From Juglans regia (Eukaryota; Streptophyta; Magnoliopsida; Fagales; Juglandaceae), in assembly GCF_001411555.2 (NCBI RefSeq), contig NC_049907.1, positions 4,286,243 to 4,350,242 on the forward strand: a stretch of 64,000 bases of DNA, read 5' to 3'. Each line of letters begins with the position of its first letter. Position 1 is the first letter of the stretch. The position numbers were made by a program, and so were the translations under genes. Shown in pieces: positions 1 to 12,653 of this stretch. The notes under the pieces were generated by a model, which saw only the letters and a program-made list of their open reading frames with translations, was not told the origin of the DNA and searched no databases.

Positions 1-611
1 TCTGATTTGATATGATTACCTGTTTTGATCTGCTTTACATATTGATCCTTATCTACGTCAAAAGGCTTCAATTCCCTCTGTTTACTCTTGGAAAATATGA
101 GACGTCAACAACACGAGATTGTAGTGATTATAAATTCTTCAAAAACTAATTTCTTCTTGCCTTAGCAAATTCAAATCGCTTCTAATTAATGACTTTTTAG
201 CAAGTTTAAGATTAGCCAGGAAATGCATATAGGCAGCAAGTTGCAAGCAGTGGATTACAAGTCATGTCAAACTATTAAACGTTAATTTAAATGTTCAGAG
301 GATAGAATCATTGTGCTCCCTCGCCCAGATTCGCCATTGTTGACACCTCCTTCGCAACCTCAATCTCTCCTCCCCCACTCGATCTCTCTCTCTACACTGA
401 GGTCTAGCTTTCTCCCCCACTCCAATCTTCTCTTTCTTCCATTTGTAAATTTTCTCTCTCCTAGGGTTTGCGCTGCCATTGAGATCTGCCACTAAGAGCC
501 GCACTGAAAGTCGTCCGACCACCCCCTCGCCTATTTCACTCTTCCAAATCTCCTTTTTCATCGGATTTCAACCCTAACCCGTGGACAAAAACCCAATTTT
601 GGGTTATACTC
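1..611. other. Intergenic, no gene recognised
   Basis: I see no supportable coding region. The stretch from about 310 to 560 is rich in CT and resembles the transcribed leader part of a long LTR, so it may be a remnant of the LTR into which the downstream element inserted. The similarity is weak by eye and I do not claim it. Confidence 0.5.
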
Positions 612-2526
612 TGTGAAGCCCAAGACTGATTTGGAAGTGGGCTTTTCTTTCTTTTTGTGTGTGTGTGTTTTCTCTGTTGAAGTGGAGCTCAATGTGTTGT
701 TTAAGTGGGTTTCATTTTTAGTATGAGTATTCAAATTTAGGGCCCAGCCCGTGTGTGAACCCATAAGCTGAAATAAGGAGTCCACCATTCCTTTTGCTAC
801 GACCCACGTCTCTCCCCTCTGTCAACACAAGAAGCTTTGGCCATGGTGGGCACTCGTCGCAGGTGCATGCCAACCATCATAGTCCGAACCCCATCACTTA
901 CGGCACCACATGAAGCCTTTGTAGCTTGCCTCACATCAAACCAAAAAGATCTGTCATGCAAATCTCACCGTCCAAAAGTCTTGCGCCCGTCGAGCTAAGC
1001 CCAATTTCCACCCCTCGAAAACCCATCATTGAGCCCTCTTCTCCCCTTCAATCTCGTCCTCAACCCCCATATCCCCCACTTTGATTTCCATCCCATGCAT
1101 CTTAGGGGATTTTTGCCAAGGGTTCCACCTCACGCGGTCGTGATCCACTGCCCTCTAGAGCTTACTAGAGGTCTCCCGACCACACCCTCAACCTTTCCAC
1201 TTCTACTCAGCCTTTTCCCCTCTCAGATCCACCCAACCCGAGTCTAGATACTCCCCCAGTGTTCTACATCCCCACCTACCACCACCCTCCACCACGAGAT
1301 TCCCTTCATCCACTCTCTATTTTCATCATATCTACAACCCACTATATTCTCAACTGTAGAGTCCCACGTGCTGCTCGGATATGTTGTTGTGTTTGATTAA
1401 GTTGCATGTGGAGTGTTAGGATAATAACTGTAGTTGGTGATGAATTATTGGTCGAGGGCCAAGTGAAGCATTGGGAATCGCGTGTAGTTGTGAATATGTG
1501 AAACTGTGAAATTTGTGTTGTTATACTGTGTTTGTTGTCGTTCTTTGCTATGCCATGTCATCCAATAAATGCTTGTTCCATAATTGCATTTTGTTTATTG
1601 CATGTAATGAAATTGTATGAATTGTGCTTTGTTTTGTGGGTGTGCATGCCGAGATGTGGTATTATCTTGGTTGAGCTCCTTTGGTCACTCGGGAGAGTGT
1701 AAAACTAAGTGACGTCCCCTGGGTTGTCACAAGGCGACAACAGGCTCGAACGAGATGATAATGCTCTCGTGCGAACTCCATGACCTCTCTATTAGTGGAG
1801 GCTAGAGGATGTCTGGTCACGTACGCGCTGGGCGCAAAGCTTAGCATTGCTCGTTATGAAGTCACATGCACAATTGTTACCTATGGTGTGATGAAGGGAG
1901 CTAAGGTGTGCCAATGGTCGCTAAGGGAGACCATGGTGCATACAGTGATTACATGGATGGAAATGTGTATTTAAGGCATGCGTGGAGTTTTCTGTAAATT
2001 GTTGAGAATGATATTGGTTTTGTGCAATTTTGGTAAATCTCTTATTTTTTTCCCAAGCGCTATGATATGTCCACTTTTTCCATGTTTGTATTTTTGGATG
2101 TCATTCTATCAGTTTTACTTGCTAGATTGCGAAATCTCACTATGATGACCCCACCTGTTGTTTCACTCCACTGAACCGTAGACTTTGATGTAAAGGATGA
2201 TCATGAGCTTAGAGGACTGGGCCCACCTAAGGAGTGAAGACCTGAGGACTTTCCCTTATGTAGCTTGATTTAGCATTTACTTATTATCTAGTTAGATGAC
2301 TGTATTAATTCATGGATTATTTTGCTGGAGTTTGTAATTTGAGTTTTTGGTACTATTAGCAGTTCAGACTACCCTTTTTATTCCTTCACTGTGTTTATAA
2401 CTGTACACATTTTAGTTGCCTGCTGGCACACGCTTTCACGTTGCGCTTCGGGGGTGTGATCCGTATAGTCAGCACCTCAGCATCATGGCTCCCTCCAAAT
2501 CACACGTGGGGGTCGACAACGCCACA
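612..2526 (+). repeat. Left LTR of the 612-9413 element
   Basis: The repeat is about 1.9 kb. It aligns with 7242-9413 along most of its length, including the blocks around 640-780, 1380-1500, 1660-1960 and 2040-2526. It lacks a CT-rich block present at about 7430-7690 in the right LTR. Short open frames inside it are not conserved between the two LTRs, so I treat them as chance. Confidence 0.8.
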
Positions 2527-2528
2527 GG

Positions 2529-2540
2529 TGGTATCAGAGT
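2529..2540 (+). other. Primer-binding site (initiator Met-tRNA type)
   Basis: TGGTATCAGAGT lies two bases after the LTR end. It matches the usual plant LTR-retrotransposon primer site TGGTATCAGAGC except for the last base. It fixes the LTR boundary and the orientation of the element. Confidence 0.85.
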
Positions 2541-2736
2541 TTTTACGACTCTGGGTAAATCCATAAGTTACTTAGGTATAGTACTAGAATTCTAGGCTTC
2601 AATCTTACTATGATAGGCTTGAAAAATTTGTGTAATTAGACTTATTTTTTATTTATTGAGCAAAGTTGGTTGGAATTTTAGTTGGATCGGTGTTAACCTT
2701 TAGTATAGTAGGCTTCAATTTGTTAACGTTTAGGCT

Positions 2737-4633
2737 ATGTTTGGGTACCAAAAGTTCCTCAACACTTTTCAAGTATTCTCGTACTTTTGAAAATACTTCA
2801 CATGCCAAACAACTTAAAATACTCTCAATGGGACCCACAAACTCACTCCAATCTCTACTCATAACTATTCACAAACATTCTATAATACTTATCACTATTA
2901 CATATAAATAAAAAATAAAATCACTATAATATTTATCACGATTAAATATAAATAAAAAATAAAATCATTATAATATATAAATAAAAAATAAAATCACTAT
3001 AATATATAAATAAAAAATAAAATCACTATAATATTTATCACTATTAAATATAAATAAAAAATAAAATCATTATAATATATAAATAAAAATAAAATCACTA
3101 TAATATATAAATAAAAAATAAAATCACTATTATATATAAATAAAAAATAAAATCACTAAAATATATAAATAAAAAATAAAATCACTAAAATATATAAATA
3201 AAAAATAAAATCAGTATAATATATAAATAAAAAATAAAATAACTATAATATATAAATAAAAAATATTTATCACTATTATATATAAATAAAAAATAAAATC
3301 ACTCTAAGATATAAATAAAAAATAAAATCGCTATAATATATAAATAAAAAATAAAATTACTATAATATATAATAAATAAAAAATAAAATTACTATAATAT
3401 TTATCATTATTAAATATAAATAAAAAATAAAATCATTATAATATATAAATAAAAAATAAAATCACTATAATATATAAATAAAAAATAAAATCACTATAAT
3501 ATATAAATAAAAAATAAAATCACGATAATAAAATAACTATAATATATAAATAAAAAATATTTATCACTATTATATATAAATAAAAAATAAAATCACTATT
3601 ATATATAAATAAAAAATAAAATCACTAAAATATATAAATAAAAAATAAAATCACTATATATATATAAATAAATAAAATTACTATAATATTTATCACTATT
3701 AAATATAAATAAAAAATAAAATCATTATAATATATAAATAAAAAATAAAATCACTCACTAATATATAAATAAAAAATAAAATACTATAATATTTATCACT
3801 ATTGTATATAAATTAAAAATAGAAGCACTATAATATATAAATAAAAAATAAAATCACTATTATATATAAATAAAAAATAAAATCACTAAAATATATAAAT
3901 AAAAAATAAAATCACTATAATATATAATAAATAATAAATAAAATTAGTATAATATTTATCACTATTAAATATAAATAAAAAATAAAATCATTATAATATA
4001 TAAATAAAAAATAAAATCACTATAATATTTATCTCTATTATATATAAATAAAAAATAAAAACACTAAAATATATAAATAAAAATAAAATCACTATTATAT
4101 ATAAATAAAAAATAAAATACTATAATATTTATCACTATTATATATAAATTAAAAATAGAATCACTATAATATATAAATAAAAAATAACATTACTATAATA
4201 TTTATCACTATTATATATATATATATATATATAAAGTCATTATAATATTTATCACTATTATATATAAACTAAAAATAAAATCATTATAATATTTATCATT
4301 ATTATATCTAAATTAAAAATAAAATCATTATAATATTTATCATTATTATATATAAAAGTAAAATAAAATCATTATAATATTTATTAATATTAAAAAATCA
4401 CTATAATAAAATCATTATAATATTTATTATTAAAAATCAAATCACTATAATATTTATGGGACCCACATATTTTTCAACTACCTGCTCAAAAGTCAACAAC
4501 TCAACATACTTCACACATCCAAACAACTCAAAATACTCTCAATGGGATCCACAAACTCACTTCAATCTCTACTCATAACTATTCACAAACATTCTCAACA
4601 CTTCTCAACACTTTTCAACACCCAAACGTACCC
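2737..4633. mobile_element. hAT-like MITE expanded by an internal minisatellite
   Basis: The ends are imperfect inverted repeats around GTTTGGGT: the left end starts ATGTTTGGGTACC and the right end finishes CCCAAACGTACCC. The flanks are TTTAGGCT (2729-2736) and CTTAGGCT before the following T, sharing the 7-mer TTAGGCT (4634-4640), which fits an 8-bp hAT-type target duplication with one change. About 150 bp near each end carry matching text (2800-2885 and 4505-4600), including ACTCTCAATGGGA. The centre is the AT-rich minisatellite. The element lies in the interior of the LTR retrotransposon. Confidence 0.6.
2890..4450. repeat. AT-rich minisatellite, units of about 30 bp
   Basis: Dozens of units follow the pattern ATATATAAATAAAAAATAAAATCACTATA with small changes, some carrying an extra ATTTATCACTATTA block, so unit lengths alternate between about 30 and 45 bp. 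A short pure AT run occurs near 4215. The tract has no coding potential. Confidence 0.92.
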
Positions 4634-4640
4634 TTAGGCT

Positions 4641-7228
4641 TGTATTTGAATTATCGAAACTTCAAGGGGAAATGACGTGGTCTAGTCTATCTCATCGGAA
4701 CAGAGACTGAAGTCATGAACTGATGATGGTAACAGCTTCTAAACATGGAATAGGTTTAAAGTTTGAGATTCTATAGAAGTTATGAAATGACTTTATGGAA
4801 TCTAAGGTGGTAGATTCAACAAGAATTTGAGGAGTTAATTAAATTGGAGGTTTTTTATTTGGCAACTCTGAGAAATGATTGGATAACATTTGGAGTTTTA
4901 ACATCTACAAGCTTTAAGTGACGTTTGGTTTGAGATCAATGGTCATCGATCTTGTAGACCTGGGAAAATGATTCTTATATGATTTAAGGTTTTTGAATTG
5001 CAGACTATGAGGACTAATTTATAATAAGATTTGACTTTAAGTTAATGATGTGTAGATTTACAAGAAGCGAATTTCTCTATGAGATTGAAAGGTATTGTTT
5101 TTGTAGACTCTTGAAAATGATTGTACTTTTAAGAAGTTATAGAAAGTGTGTAATTCGGAAAATGAATGCTTATCATCGGGTTTGAGGTTAGGGTTGGCAG
5201 ATTTTAGGAAACAATTCTTATCAAATTTAAAGATTACAAATGGTGCAAATTCAGGAAATTATTTTTGTCAATTCTAAGGATATAGGTCCATCAGGGTGTC
5301 GAAAATGGTAGTAAATGTGATGATATAAAAGGTGATCAAGTTTGAGAATAGGATTGGGTGACTTTAGTGGCGAATGATATTGAGTTTAGTACCACTAGAA
5401 CAAACTCTAGTAAGAACTGGGGTCTTGAGTAGATTAGTATTTATTGTCTGAATGACATTTATAGGCACATTTATCTATTTGAATGAGATTGTATTGGACT
5501 TTTAAGCTCAACGCATGCTTTAGATGGGATGTATAGACTTTTGACTAATTGAGTGTCTTGGATTGAGTTGTGTTTTGGATTACCTTTGGCCTATGGATGT
5601 TTGCTTAATTATACGCTGACATGTGTAGGAGTTGATGAAATAATTGAATGCTTTAAGTATAGTGACCATGGGATTTGCTCTCAAGTGTTATCAACTTGAC
5701 TTCTCCCAAATACTTAGACCTCCTTACACTCATACTTGGAGAACTTCCTCGATTAGATCATTTCATGGATTCCTTGCCAAATGGTTTGCATAGCCTGATT
5801 TAGCTTGTTTTTAATTTGTTGTCCTTTTCTTTTGAAAGGTTCTATGTCGCCCTTTTAAACCTTTTGGAAAATGATGAGAGAACCACCACTTTTGTAGCCT
5901 TTAAAATTTGGCTATGAAGGGAAATTTTTGTCAATTCACTTTATCTGCCTAATTTGTGAACTCAACCTCTTTGTCCAACTTGATGAAATATTTTGGCAAC
6001 TTAGTGCGTTGACAAGAGTTTTGAATCTATTTTGGTGAATTGTTGGAATTTTTTTCGTCCTTGGTGTTTTTGTATAATATTTATGTGGTTTGCTTTTGAC
6101 TTAAGGACCAATCATGTATCCAACTACCTTATTGTAGCTTTCTCAATTCCATTGTAAATCAAATTATTTCCTTGCTCACTTGGCAGAGCAAACCATTTGT
6201 GAAAAATTGTGACTTCATTCATTAGATCGATTTTCTTTCACCGTTAGGAAACCTTCGTGTTAATGTCAACTTTCATCTCAACGTCTTCAACTTCAAACCG
6301 CTTTATTTTGACTACTCAATCCTATCAGTTGTATGGGCATGACTTAGTGTATGGGTTTCTAAGTTCTTTGATGACTTCAAGGAAATTATTGGAAATGATG
6401 TTCTTGTTAGACTCTTTTAAAGTGTTAACCCTCACCCATGGATATGGCGACATTTTGCTTCTAACATTTGGAGTGCGTAGGTCGATTGGTAGTAGTATGT
6501 TGTAATTGATCACATGTGCTTTATCGAGGAGTCTTGGTTTTGACTAAGGATGCAAGCGATCGACACGTAATATATGTGAGTGTGTATGAATTTCATAGAG
6601 GAGAGGTCTTTGTCTCCTATCATGATTGGAAGGATTTGCTTTGGTAGGTGTCGAAGTGGATTCAATACGATAGTATTAAATTCAAGATATCTTTGCCTTA
6701 GGCTTTTTGGTGAGATGATTAGAGTTCGCAGTTGAAGCATAACACTTAGTGAAATGATGGTTGGAAGTAATTTTTTTTATTATCTTCAAGAATCAGTTGT
6801 GACTTGAGATCACATAGGAATTTAAAATTTAAGGCTATACTTTCCTTTGGAGATTGAAAGTTCGGTTGAGGGGAATTATGGACATTGATGGTTAACTTGA
6901 GAAGAGGCTGATAGGTCACCAAAGTATGGTGTACAATAAAGCCTTGGAAGTTGAAGCTTAGGCATCAACAGTGGGTAGCATCACCTAATTTATGAGGTAA
7001 TGAAGCATTAGGATCCATGGGTGTTGTAGAGTAGTTTATTGTTAAGTGTAGATTTTGAACTGCATGACTTGCCTTGAGGTTTTAGAAGTGATGTACTATT
7101 GGAAGAACTAGTCAAGCTAGTACTAGAAGAAGTTATGCAAGTAAAGGCAACGGTATTTATTAGCTTGATGAGCCCTTTGGAAGTAGCTGTAGTTAGCTAT
7201 AAGCAAATTTTGTGGATGAAATTCTTTT
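4641..7228. other. LARD interior, no coding region recognised
   Basis: All frames are broken by stops and no gag, protease, reverse transcriptase, integrase or RNase H motif is visible. The longest open stretch, about 80 codons near 6257-6505, resembles nothing I know and overlaps an antisense frame of similar length. I read this as spacer of a non-coding retrotransposon derivative. Confidence 0.55.
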
Positions 7229-7241
7229 TAAGGGGGGAGGA
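7229..7241 (+). other. Polypurine tract
   Basis: TTAAGGGGGGAGGA directly precedes the TG start of the right LTR. This is the expected position and composition for the plus-strand primer of an LTR retrotransposon, and its position supports plus-strand orientation. Confidence 0.8.
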
Positions 7242-9413
7242 TGTGAAGCCCAACCCATGTGAAGACCAAGACTGATTTGGAATTGTTTTTCTTTAGAGTG
7301 TGTGTGTGTGTGTTTTCTTTGTTGAAGTGTAGCTCAATGTGTTGTTTAAGTGGGTTTCATTTTTAGTATTAGTATTCAAATTTCGGGCTCAGCTTGTTTG
7401 TGAGCGCATAAGCTAAAACAGGGGGCCTAACTGCTCCCTTTATGCGATGCCATTTTGGTCAGGGGTGAAAAATCCAAAATTATTTTTCCTCCCTTCTTTT
7501 TCCCCAGTGCCCTAGCCACCTCCCCTCTTTGAAATGTTTCTCTTTCTCTCTCTATCTCTATCTCTCTCCTCTGCAACCCGTGAGCATTGCCGTCAGTGTC
7601 ACCACCTTGTCGTCGTCGTGTGTCTGTCGAGCAACAATCCCTCTTCCCCATCTACCACCACCACGCCTTTCACAGTGACCTGTGTCTCTCCCTTCTGTCA
7701 ACAAGAGAAGCTTTGGCCATGATGGTTACCCGCTGCCGCTACCACCACCACGCCTTTCAAGGCTTAGGGGATTTTTTCTTAGGGTTTAACCGCACGCCGT
7801 CACTATCCACCGCCCTCTGGAGCTCATTAGAGGTAGCCCAACCACGCCCTCACCCTCTCGACTTCTACTCGGCCTCTTCGCCTTTCAAATCCACCCAACC
7901 CAAGTCTAAATCCTCCTTCACTGTTCTGCATCACCATCTACCACCACCCTTTGCCATGAGATTCCCTTCGTCCACCCTCTATTTTCATCAGATCTGCCAC
8001 CCATTATATGCCCAACTGTAGAGTCGCACATGCTGCCCGGATCTGTCATTGTCAACTGTGCTCCTCCACTCTTGGCGCTACCATAGTAAGCTGTGTGCCA
8101 CTCTGTTTTTGCATTAATTTTTTTTCCATCAAGCAGCAATGTGCACGCACACACGAGATTCCTTAGACAGCGCGTTGATTATCCAAGATTGCCTTCTGCA
8201 TTGTAAGTAAACCCCTAGACTGACCCTTGGAATACTATCACTAGAAAATTGTGTTTTTATTGCAGTCTGGTTGTGTTTGGTTAAGTGGCCAAGGGCCTGT
8301 GGAGTGTTGGGATAATAATTGTAGTTGGTTATGAATTGTTGGTCGAGGGCCAATTGATGTGTTGGGAATCGTGTGTAGTTGTGAAAATGTGAAACCATGA
8401 AATTTGTGTTGTTATACTGTGTTTGTTGTCGTACTTTGCCATGCCATGTCATCCAATAATTGTTTGTTCCATAATTTCATTTTGAATATTGCATGTCAAT
8501 AAATTGTATGAATTGTGCTCTATTTTGTGGGTGTGCATACCAGTACCCCAAACCGATATGAGGTATTATCTTGGTGAAGCTCCTCTGGTCACTCGAGAGC
8601 ATGTAAAATTGAGTGACGACCCTAGTGTTGTTGCTGGGTGACAACGGGCTCAGATCAGATAGTAATGCTCTCGTGCTGACTTCGTGACCTCTCTACTAGA
8701 GGATGCCTGGTCATTTACGTACCGGGCACAAAGCTGGGCATCGCTCAATTTGAAGTCACATGCACGATCGTTACTAGTGGTGTGATGAAGGGAGTGAGGG
8801 TGTGCGGATGGTCTCTAGGAGAGACCATGGAGCATACAATGATTAAATGGATGGAAATGTGTATTTATGGCATGCATGGCATATTCTGTAAAATGTGAAG
8901 CTTTGTGCGATTTTGTTAAATCTCTTGTTTTTTTCAAAATGAAGAGATATGTCCACTTTTTCCACATTTGTACTTTTGGGTGTCATTCTATCGATTTTAC
9001 TTGCTGAGATTACGAAATCTCACTGTGGTGTCCCGACCTGCGGTTCTGCTCCCAAAATAGTAGACTTTGATGCAGAGGACGGTCATGAGCTTGGAGGATT
9101 AGCCCCACTTGAGGAGTGAAGACTTGAGGACTTTTCCCTTATGTAGCTTGATTTAGCGTTTAGTTCTTATCTAGTTAAATGATTGTATTAATTCATGGAT
9201 TATTTTGTTGGAGTTTGTATTTTGAATTTCTGGTGCTATTAGTAGCTCAGACTACCCTTTTTACTTCTACATTGTGTTTATAACTGTACACTTTTAAGTT
9301 GCATGCTTGAACACACTTGCTTTCACGTTGCACTTTGAGTGTGTGATCCATGTAGTCAACACCTCAGCATCATGACTCCCTCCAAATCACATGTGGGGGT
9401 TGAGGGCGCCACA
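7242..9413 (+). repeat. Right LTR of the 612-9413 element
   Basis: The repeat is about 2.17 kb, beginning TGTGAAGCCC and ending GCCACA, homologous to 612-2526. It contains an additional CT-rich block (about 7430-7690) that the left LTR lacks. Frames near 7587-8021 and 8129-8452 fall in this block and in LTR sequence and show no domain, so they are not called as genes. Confidence 0.8.
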
Positions 9414-12400
9414 TGCTCTGCTGTGCTCCACCACCCTCCACTACCAAAAATGACCTCTTCCACTCTCTGTCACATCAAATCTGTCACCCATTAAAATAAC
9501 CCAGTCATTAGCCCCACTATTCTATCCAAATTCATCTCTGACACCATACGCCACCATTGTCCTTGCCATGCTTCGCAGCATCTAGAAGCCACCACATTAG
9601 TATGCTTGATCATCCAGACATTTGCCCTTTTGTGTTGTAAGTAAAATCCTAAACTGATACTTAGAATACTAATATCCAAAAATAATCAAATTGTGTTTTC
9701 TGCAGTCTGTTTGTAATTGGTTAAGTGGCCGAGGGACCTATGGAGCTTTGGGATAGAATATTGTACTTGGTGTTGGAACTGTCGGCCGAGGGCTAGGTGA
9801 AACGTTGGGAATCACGTGTAGTTGTGACTTGTGAATCTGTGCATCTATGCATTGGTTTGATGTATTTATTGCCATGCCATCTAATAATATTTTGTTCACG
9901 CATCTACATCTGTGCTGTAAAATTTAGAAACTGTGGTTTTGGTGTCAAAAGACTAATGGGATTTTGTGAGTGTGTCCATATCATGACCCCAAGTCGAGCT
10001 GGGGCATTATATCGATGGAGCTCCTCTGGTCATTCAAGATCGTGTAAAACTGATAGATGTACCATGGGTTGTCGTTGTGCAACAATGAGCTTAGACAAGA
10101 CGATAATGCTCTCATGCCAACTCCGTGGCCTTTCTGCTGGCGGAGGTTAGAGGATGCTTGGTAACATACGCATCGGGCACGAATCAGTGCATCGCTTGTT
10201 ATGAAGTCACAAGCACGATCGTTATACGTTGTATGAGGAAGGGAGCCAGAGTGTGTGAATGGTCTCTAGGGGAGACCATGGTGCATACCACAACAAAATG
10301 AATATTTTCTAAGTATAAAATGCGATTTTGGTGTGAGTGGGTTATCTATAAATGTTTCTAGTAAAGGGAAAGGAAAAGTAAATTTTGGAGAATCTTTTTA
10401 TCCTTGTCGTGTGCGTGCGGTTGTCTGTTTCTATTTCTTGGTGGTTGATCTGTGGATTTACTTGCTGAGATTGCAAAATCTCATTGTAGTGTTCCCACTT
10501 GATTTTCTGTTTCACGGAAACGTAGTCTTTAATGTAGAGAACGGATACAAGCATAGAGGATCGACCCCACTAGAGGAGTGATAACCTGGGTTTATCCCCA
10601 TTGTAGTTGATTGGATTCCTATTTTATTTTATTCAGCTAAATGACTGTAATAACCTTATGAAAGACTTATTTGTTGGGTTGTATTATTTTCTTGTACATA
10701 ATTTTTGGCTTGCCTTATTATTTTTCGTTGCATTTATAATTGTACACATATTACATGTGCGCACACACTTGCACACTTCGTTGAGGGAGTGTGTGTTAGG
10801 GACCCCGGTCTTGTCCCTAACACTAAGGACCACGAGATTGCTTTGATGAGGATGATGACCGAGTGACCTTGCCAACTTGCTTGGCTTTCTACAAAGGGTT
10901 GGTGTTTGGGTGATGGAATGATGAAGATGATGATGAACTTGGGTAAGCTAAGTGTTTAGGGAGGGCAAATCAGTGTGGGCTGCTAAGGACTTGTCCTTGA
11001 GTGTGGCGCCAAGATGATGAGTTAGGGTTGGATGAGTGAGGTGAGATTAGGGTTTTGTATAATCTAAGTGATGATTATGAGTGTTTGATGCAATGTAGAT
11101 GGCTTGAAGGGTGTCATTGATGTTTGGGCCACTTGGGTGGTAATTAGGGTTGGTATAGTAAGTGTAGTTAGGGTTTTGTGAGGTGGCGAGGGTTGATTTC
11201 GAGATTGGGAAGAGTTGGCTTAGGGTTGGAGTTTAGGATGATGGTAGGGTTTGAGAATGAGGTGGAAGAGTAAGGCTAGGGTTTGGAAGGTGTTTGAATG
11301 AGTCTAGGTTTGCTCCTTGACTTTAGGGATTTGGAGGTGGAGGATTGGATTTGAATATGTCAAGATAAGATTTGGATATGGCAAGAGATGGAGTCTTCGG
11401 TTGACTAGGTCTATGGAAGGAGTTGAGAGATTTAAGGGATGAGTGATTGGAGTTTGGCTAGAATGGCAAGCCAATGGTTGACTAGAGAGATTTTAGGAAG
11501 AGTGATTAAGGAATTGAAAAGGATTTGCAATTCCTTAAATTAAGGGATTTGAATTGGGATTTGAATTTCAATTTGAGGAAGTCAAGACTCATAAGAGGAA
11601 TGAGTTACCTTACAGGGAATTGAGGTGGACAACTAGGGTTTGATGGAGGGAAGACTTATGATGTGGTCGAATATGGTAAGTGATTGTATGGAAAGATGGA
11701 ATGGGCAGCTAGGTCAAATTCAAATAAGGCAAGTGATTGCCAAAATTTGAATTTGAATTATCAAGGATAATGTGTTTCAGCTAGGGCAAAGTTTGATGAG
11801 GCAAACCAATTATGGAAAGTGAAAAACACTAGGGTTGGTCGAGATTGAGGGTATGGAAGGATCAAATGAGCAATATGGATGAATACGTATGAACATTCAA
11901 GAACACAATGATCAACAACTTCACCACCAAGTCAAGAATGCACAAAGATGAATGGACTCAACAAAAGAATATGATGACTCTTTTTGGTTTATATGGATAT
12001 TTATAGATGCAAAAAAGTGTAGATAAACAATATAGAAAATAAAAACAATGAAGATAATGGATGAACAATGGATGAACAATATAACACTTCAACTAATGAT
12101 TCACAGATTGCACAGTAGTTGAAATAAACCTTATAGATTGATAACTTGATAAAACAAAGATAACACAACATAGATTCACGAATTGCACCAAAATACAAGA
12201 ATAAGATAAGTTGAATCACACATATTCACGAATTGCAAGGTGATGATCCTCTAATAGGGATTCACGAATTGCACTCACATAGTCCAAGTGCCTAGCACCA
12301 AAAGGTTGATCTCAAGAACAAGTCTACCCACTTAGTGAATTTGCCAAAGGTTCAAAAGATGTAAACTAAATGCCTAAGGGTCCTATTTATAAAAAATACA

Positions 12401-12653
12401 AAGTGAAAACCCTAATAGGTCCCTTGATAAATAAAAATAAATAAAATAAATCAATAAATCAATAAACAAATTATAGTGGTGTGGAACCCATGGGGGCCCA
12501 CAGCATTGGCCTTTGGTGGCCTTGGCTAGCCCATGCATGCCTAGGACCATATCCTAGGGCCGTTTTTTATGGGGTCTTGACAGTGTGACCCGATTGGCCA
12601 GCACCCTGGTGTCGCGACTCCTGCCAAATTCCAAATAGGAGTCAAGGGACCAT
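9414..12653 (+). repeat. Older, related LTR fragment split by a solo LTR
   Basis: Starting at the end of the right LTR, the text again follows the LTR from its middle: the CCACCACCCTCCA block, then the AAGTGGCCGAGGG block near 9725, the CATGGTGCATAC block near 10275, and the end block GACTCCTGCCAAAT at 12608-12625. Divergence from both LTRs of the neighbouring element is clearly larger than between those two. The fragment is interrupted at 10794-12582. Its 5' part is missing here, consistent with the 612-9413 element having inserted into it. Confidence 0.6.
10794..12582. mobile_element. Solo LTR (or small LTR-type element) nested in the older LTR
   Basis: The insert begins TGTTAGGGACC and ends GGTCTTGACA, i.e. 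TG...CA with related inverted ends. It is flanked on both sides by GTGTG (10789-10793 and 12583-12587), a 5-bp target duplication typical of LTR retrotransposons. Removing it joins the host LTR text smoothly. No primer site or second LTR is seen, so a solo LTR of 1.79 kb is the simplest reading. GATTCACGAATTGCA-like text recurs four times between 12100 and 12280. No gene is visible. Confidence 0.7.

Larger units (their letters stand above)
612..9413 (+). mobile_element. Large non-autonomous LTR retrotransposon (LARD-like, probably Ty3/gypsy-derived)
   Basis: Two long direct repeats begin with TGTGAAGCCC (612 and 7242) and end with GCCACA (2526 and 9413), the expected TG...CA ends. A primer-binding site matching the initiator methionine tRNA 3' end lies two bases after the left LTR, and a G-rich polypurine tract lies directly before the right LTR, so the plus strand is the sense strand. 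Flanking 5-mers TACTC and TGCTC look like a target duplication with one mismatch. The 4.7 kb interior has no gag or pol reading frame that I can recognise, which fits a large retrotransposon derivative mobilised in trans. The gypsy assignment rests only on the polypurine tract style and LTR length. The two LTRs differ by many substitutions and a block of about 250-270 bp, so the insertion is old. Confidence 0.8.

Noticed and set aside
313..788. Short open frames in both strands of the CT-rich region and LTR start
   Set aside because: Low-complexity composition, no conserved counterpart in the other LTR, no domain.
2890..4450. CRISPR-like regular array
   Set aside because: Units are contiguous AT-rich minisatellite repeats without unique spacers, and the DNA is a plant nuclear sequence.
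7534..8452. Frames of 60-144 codons in the right LTR
   Set aside because: They lie within LTR sequence, overlap on opposite strands and are not preserved in the left LTR.
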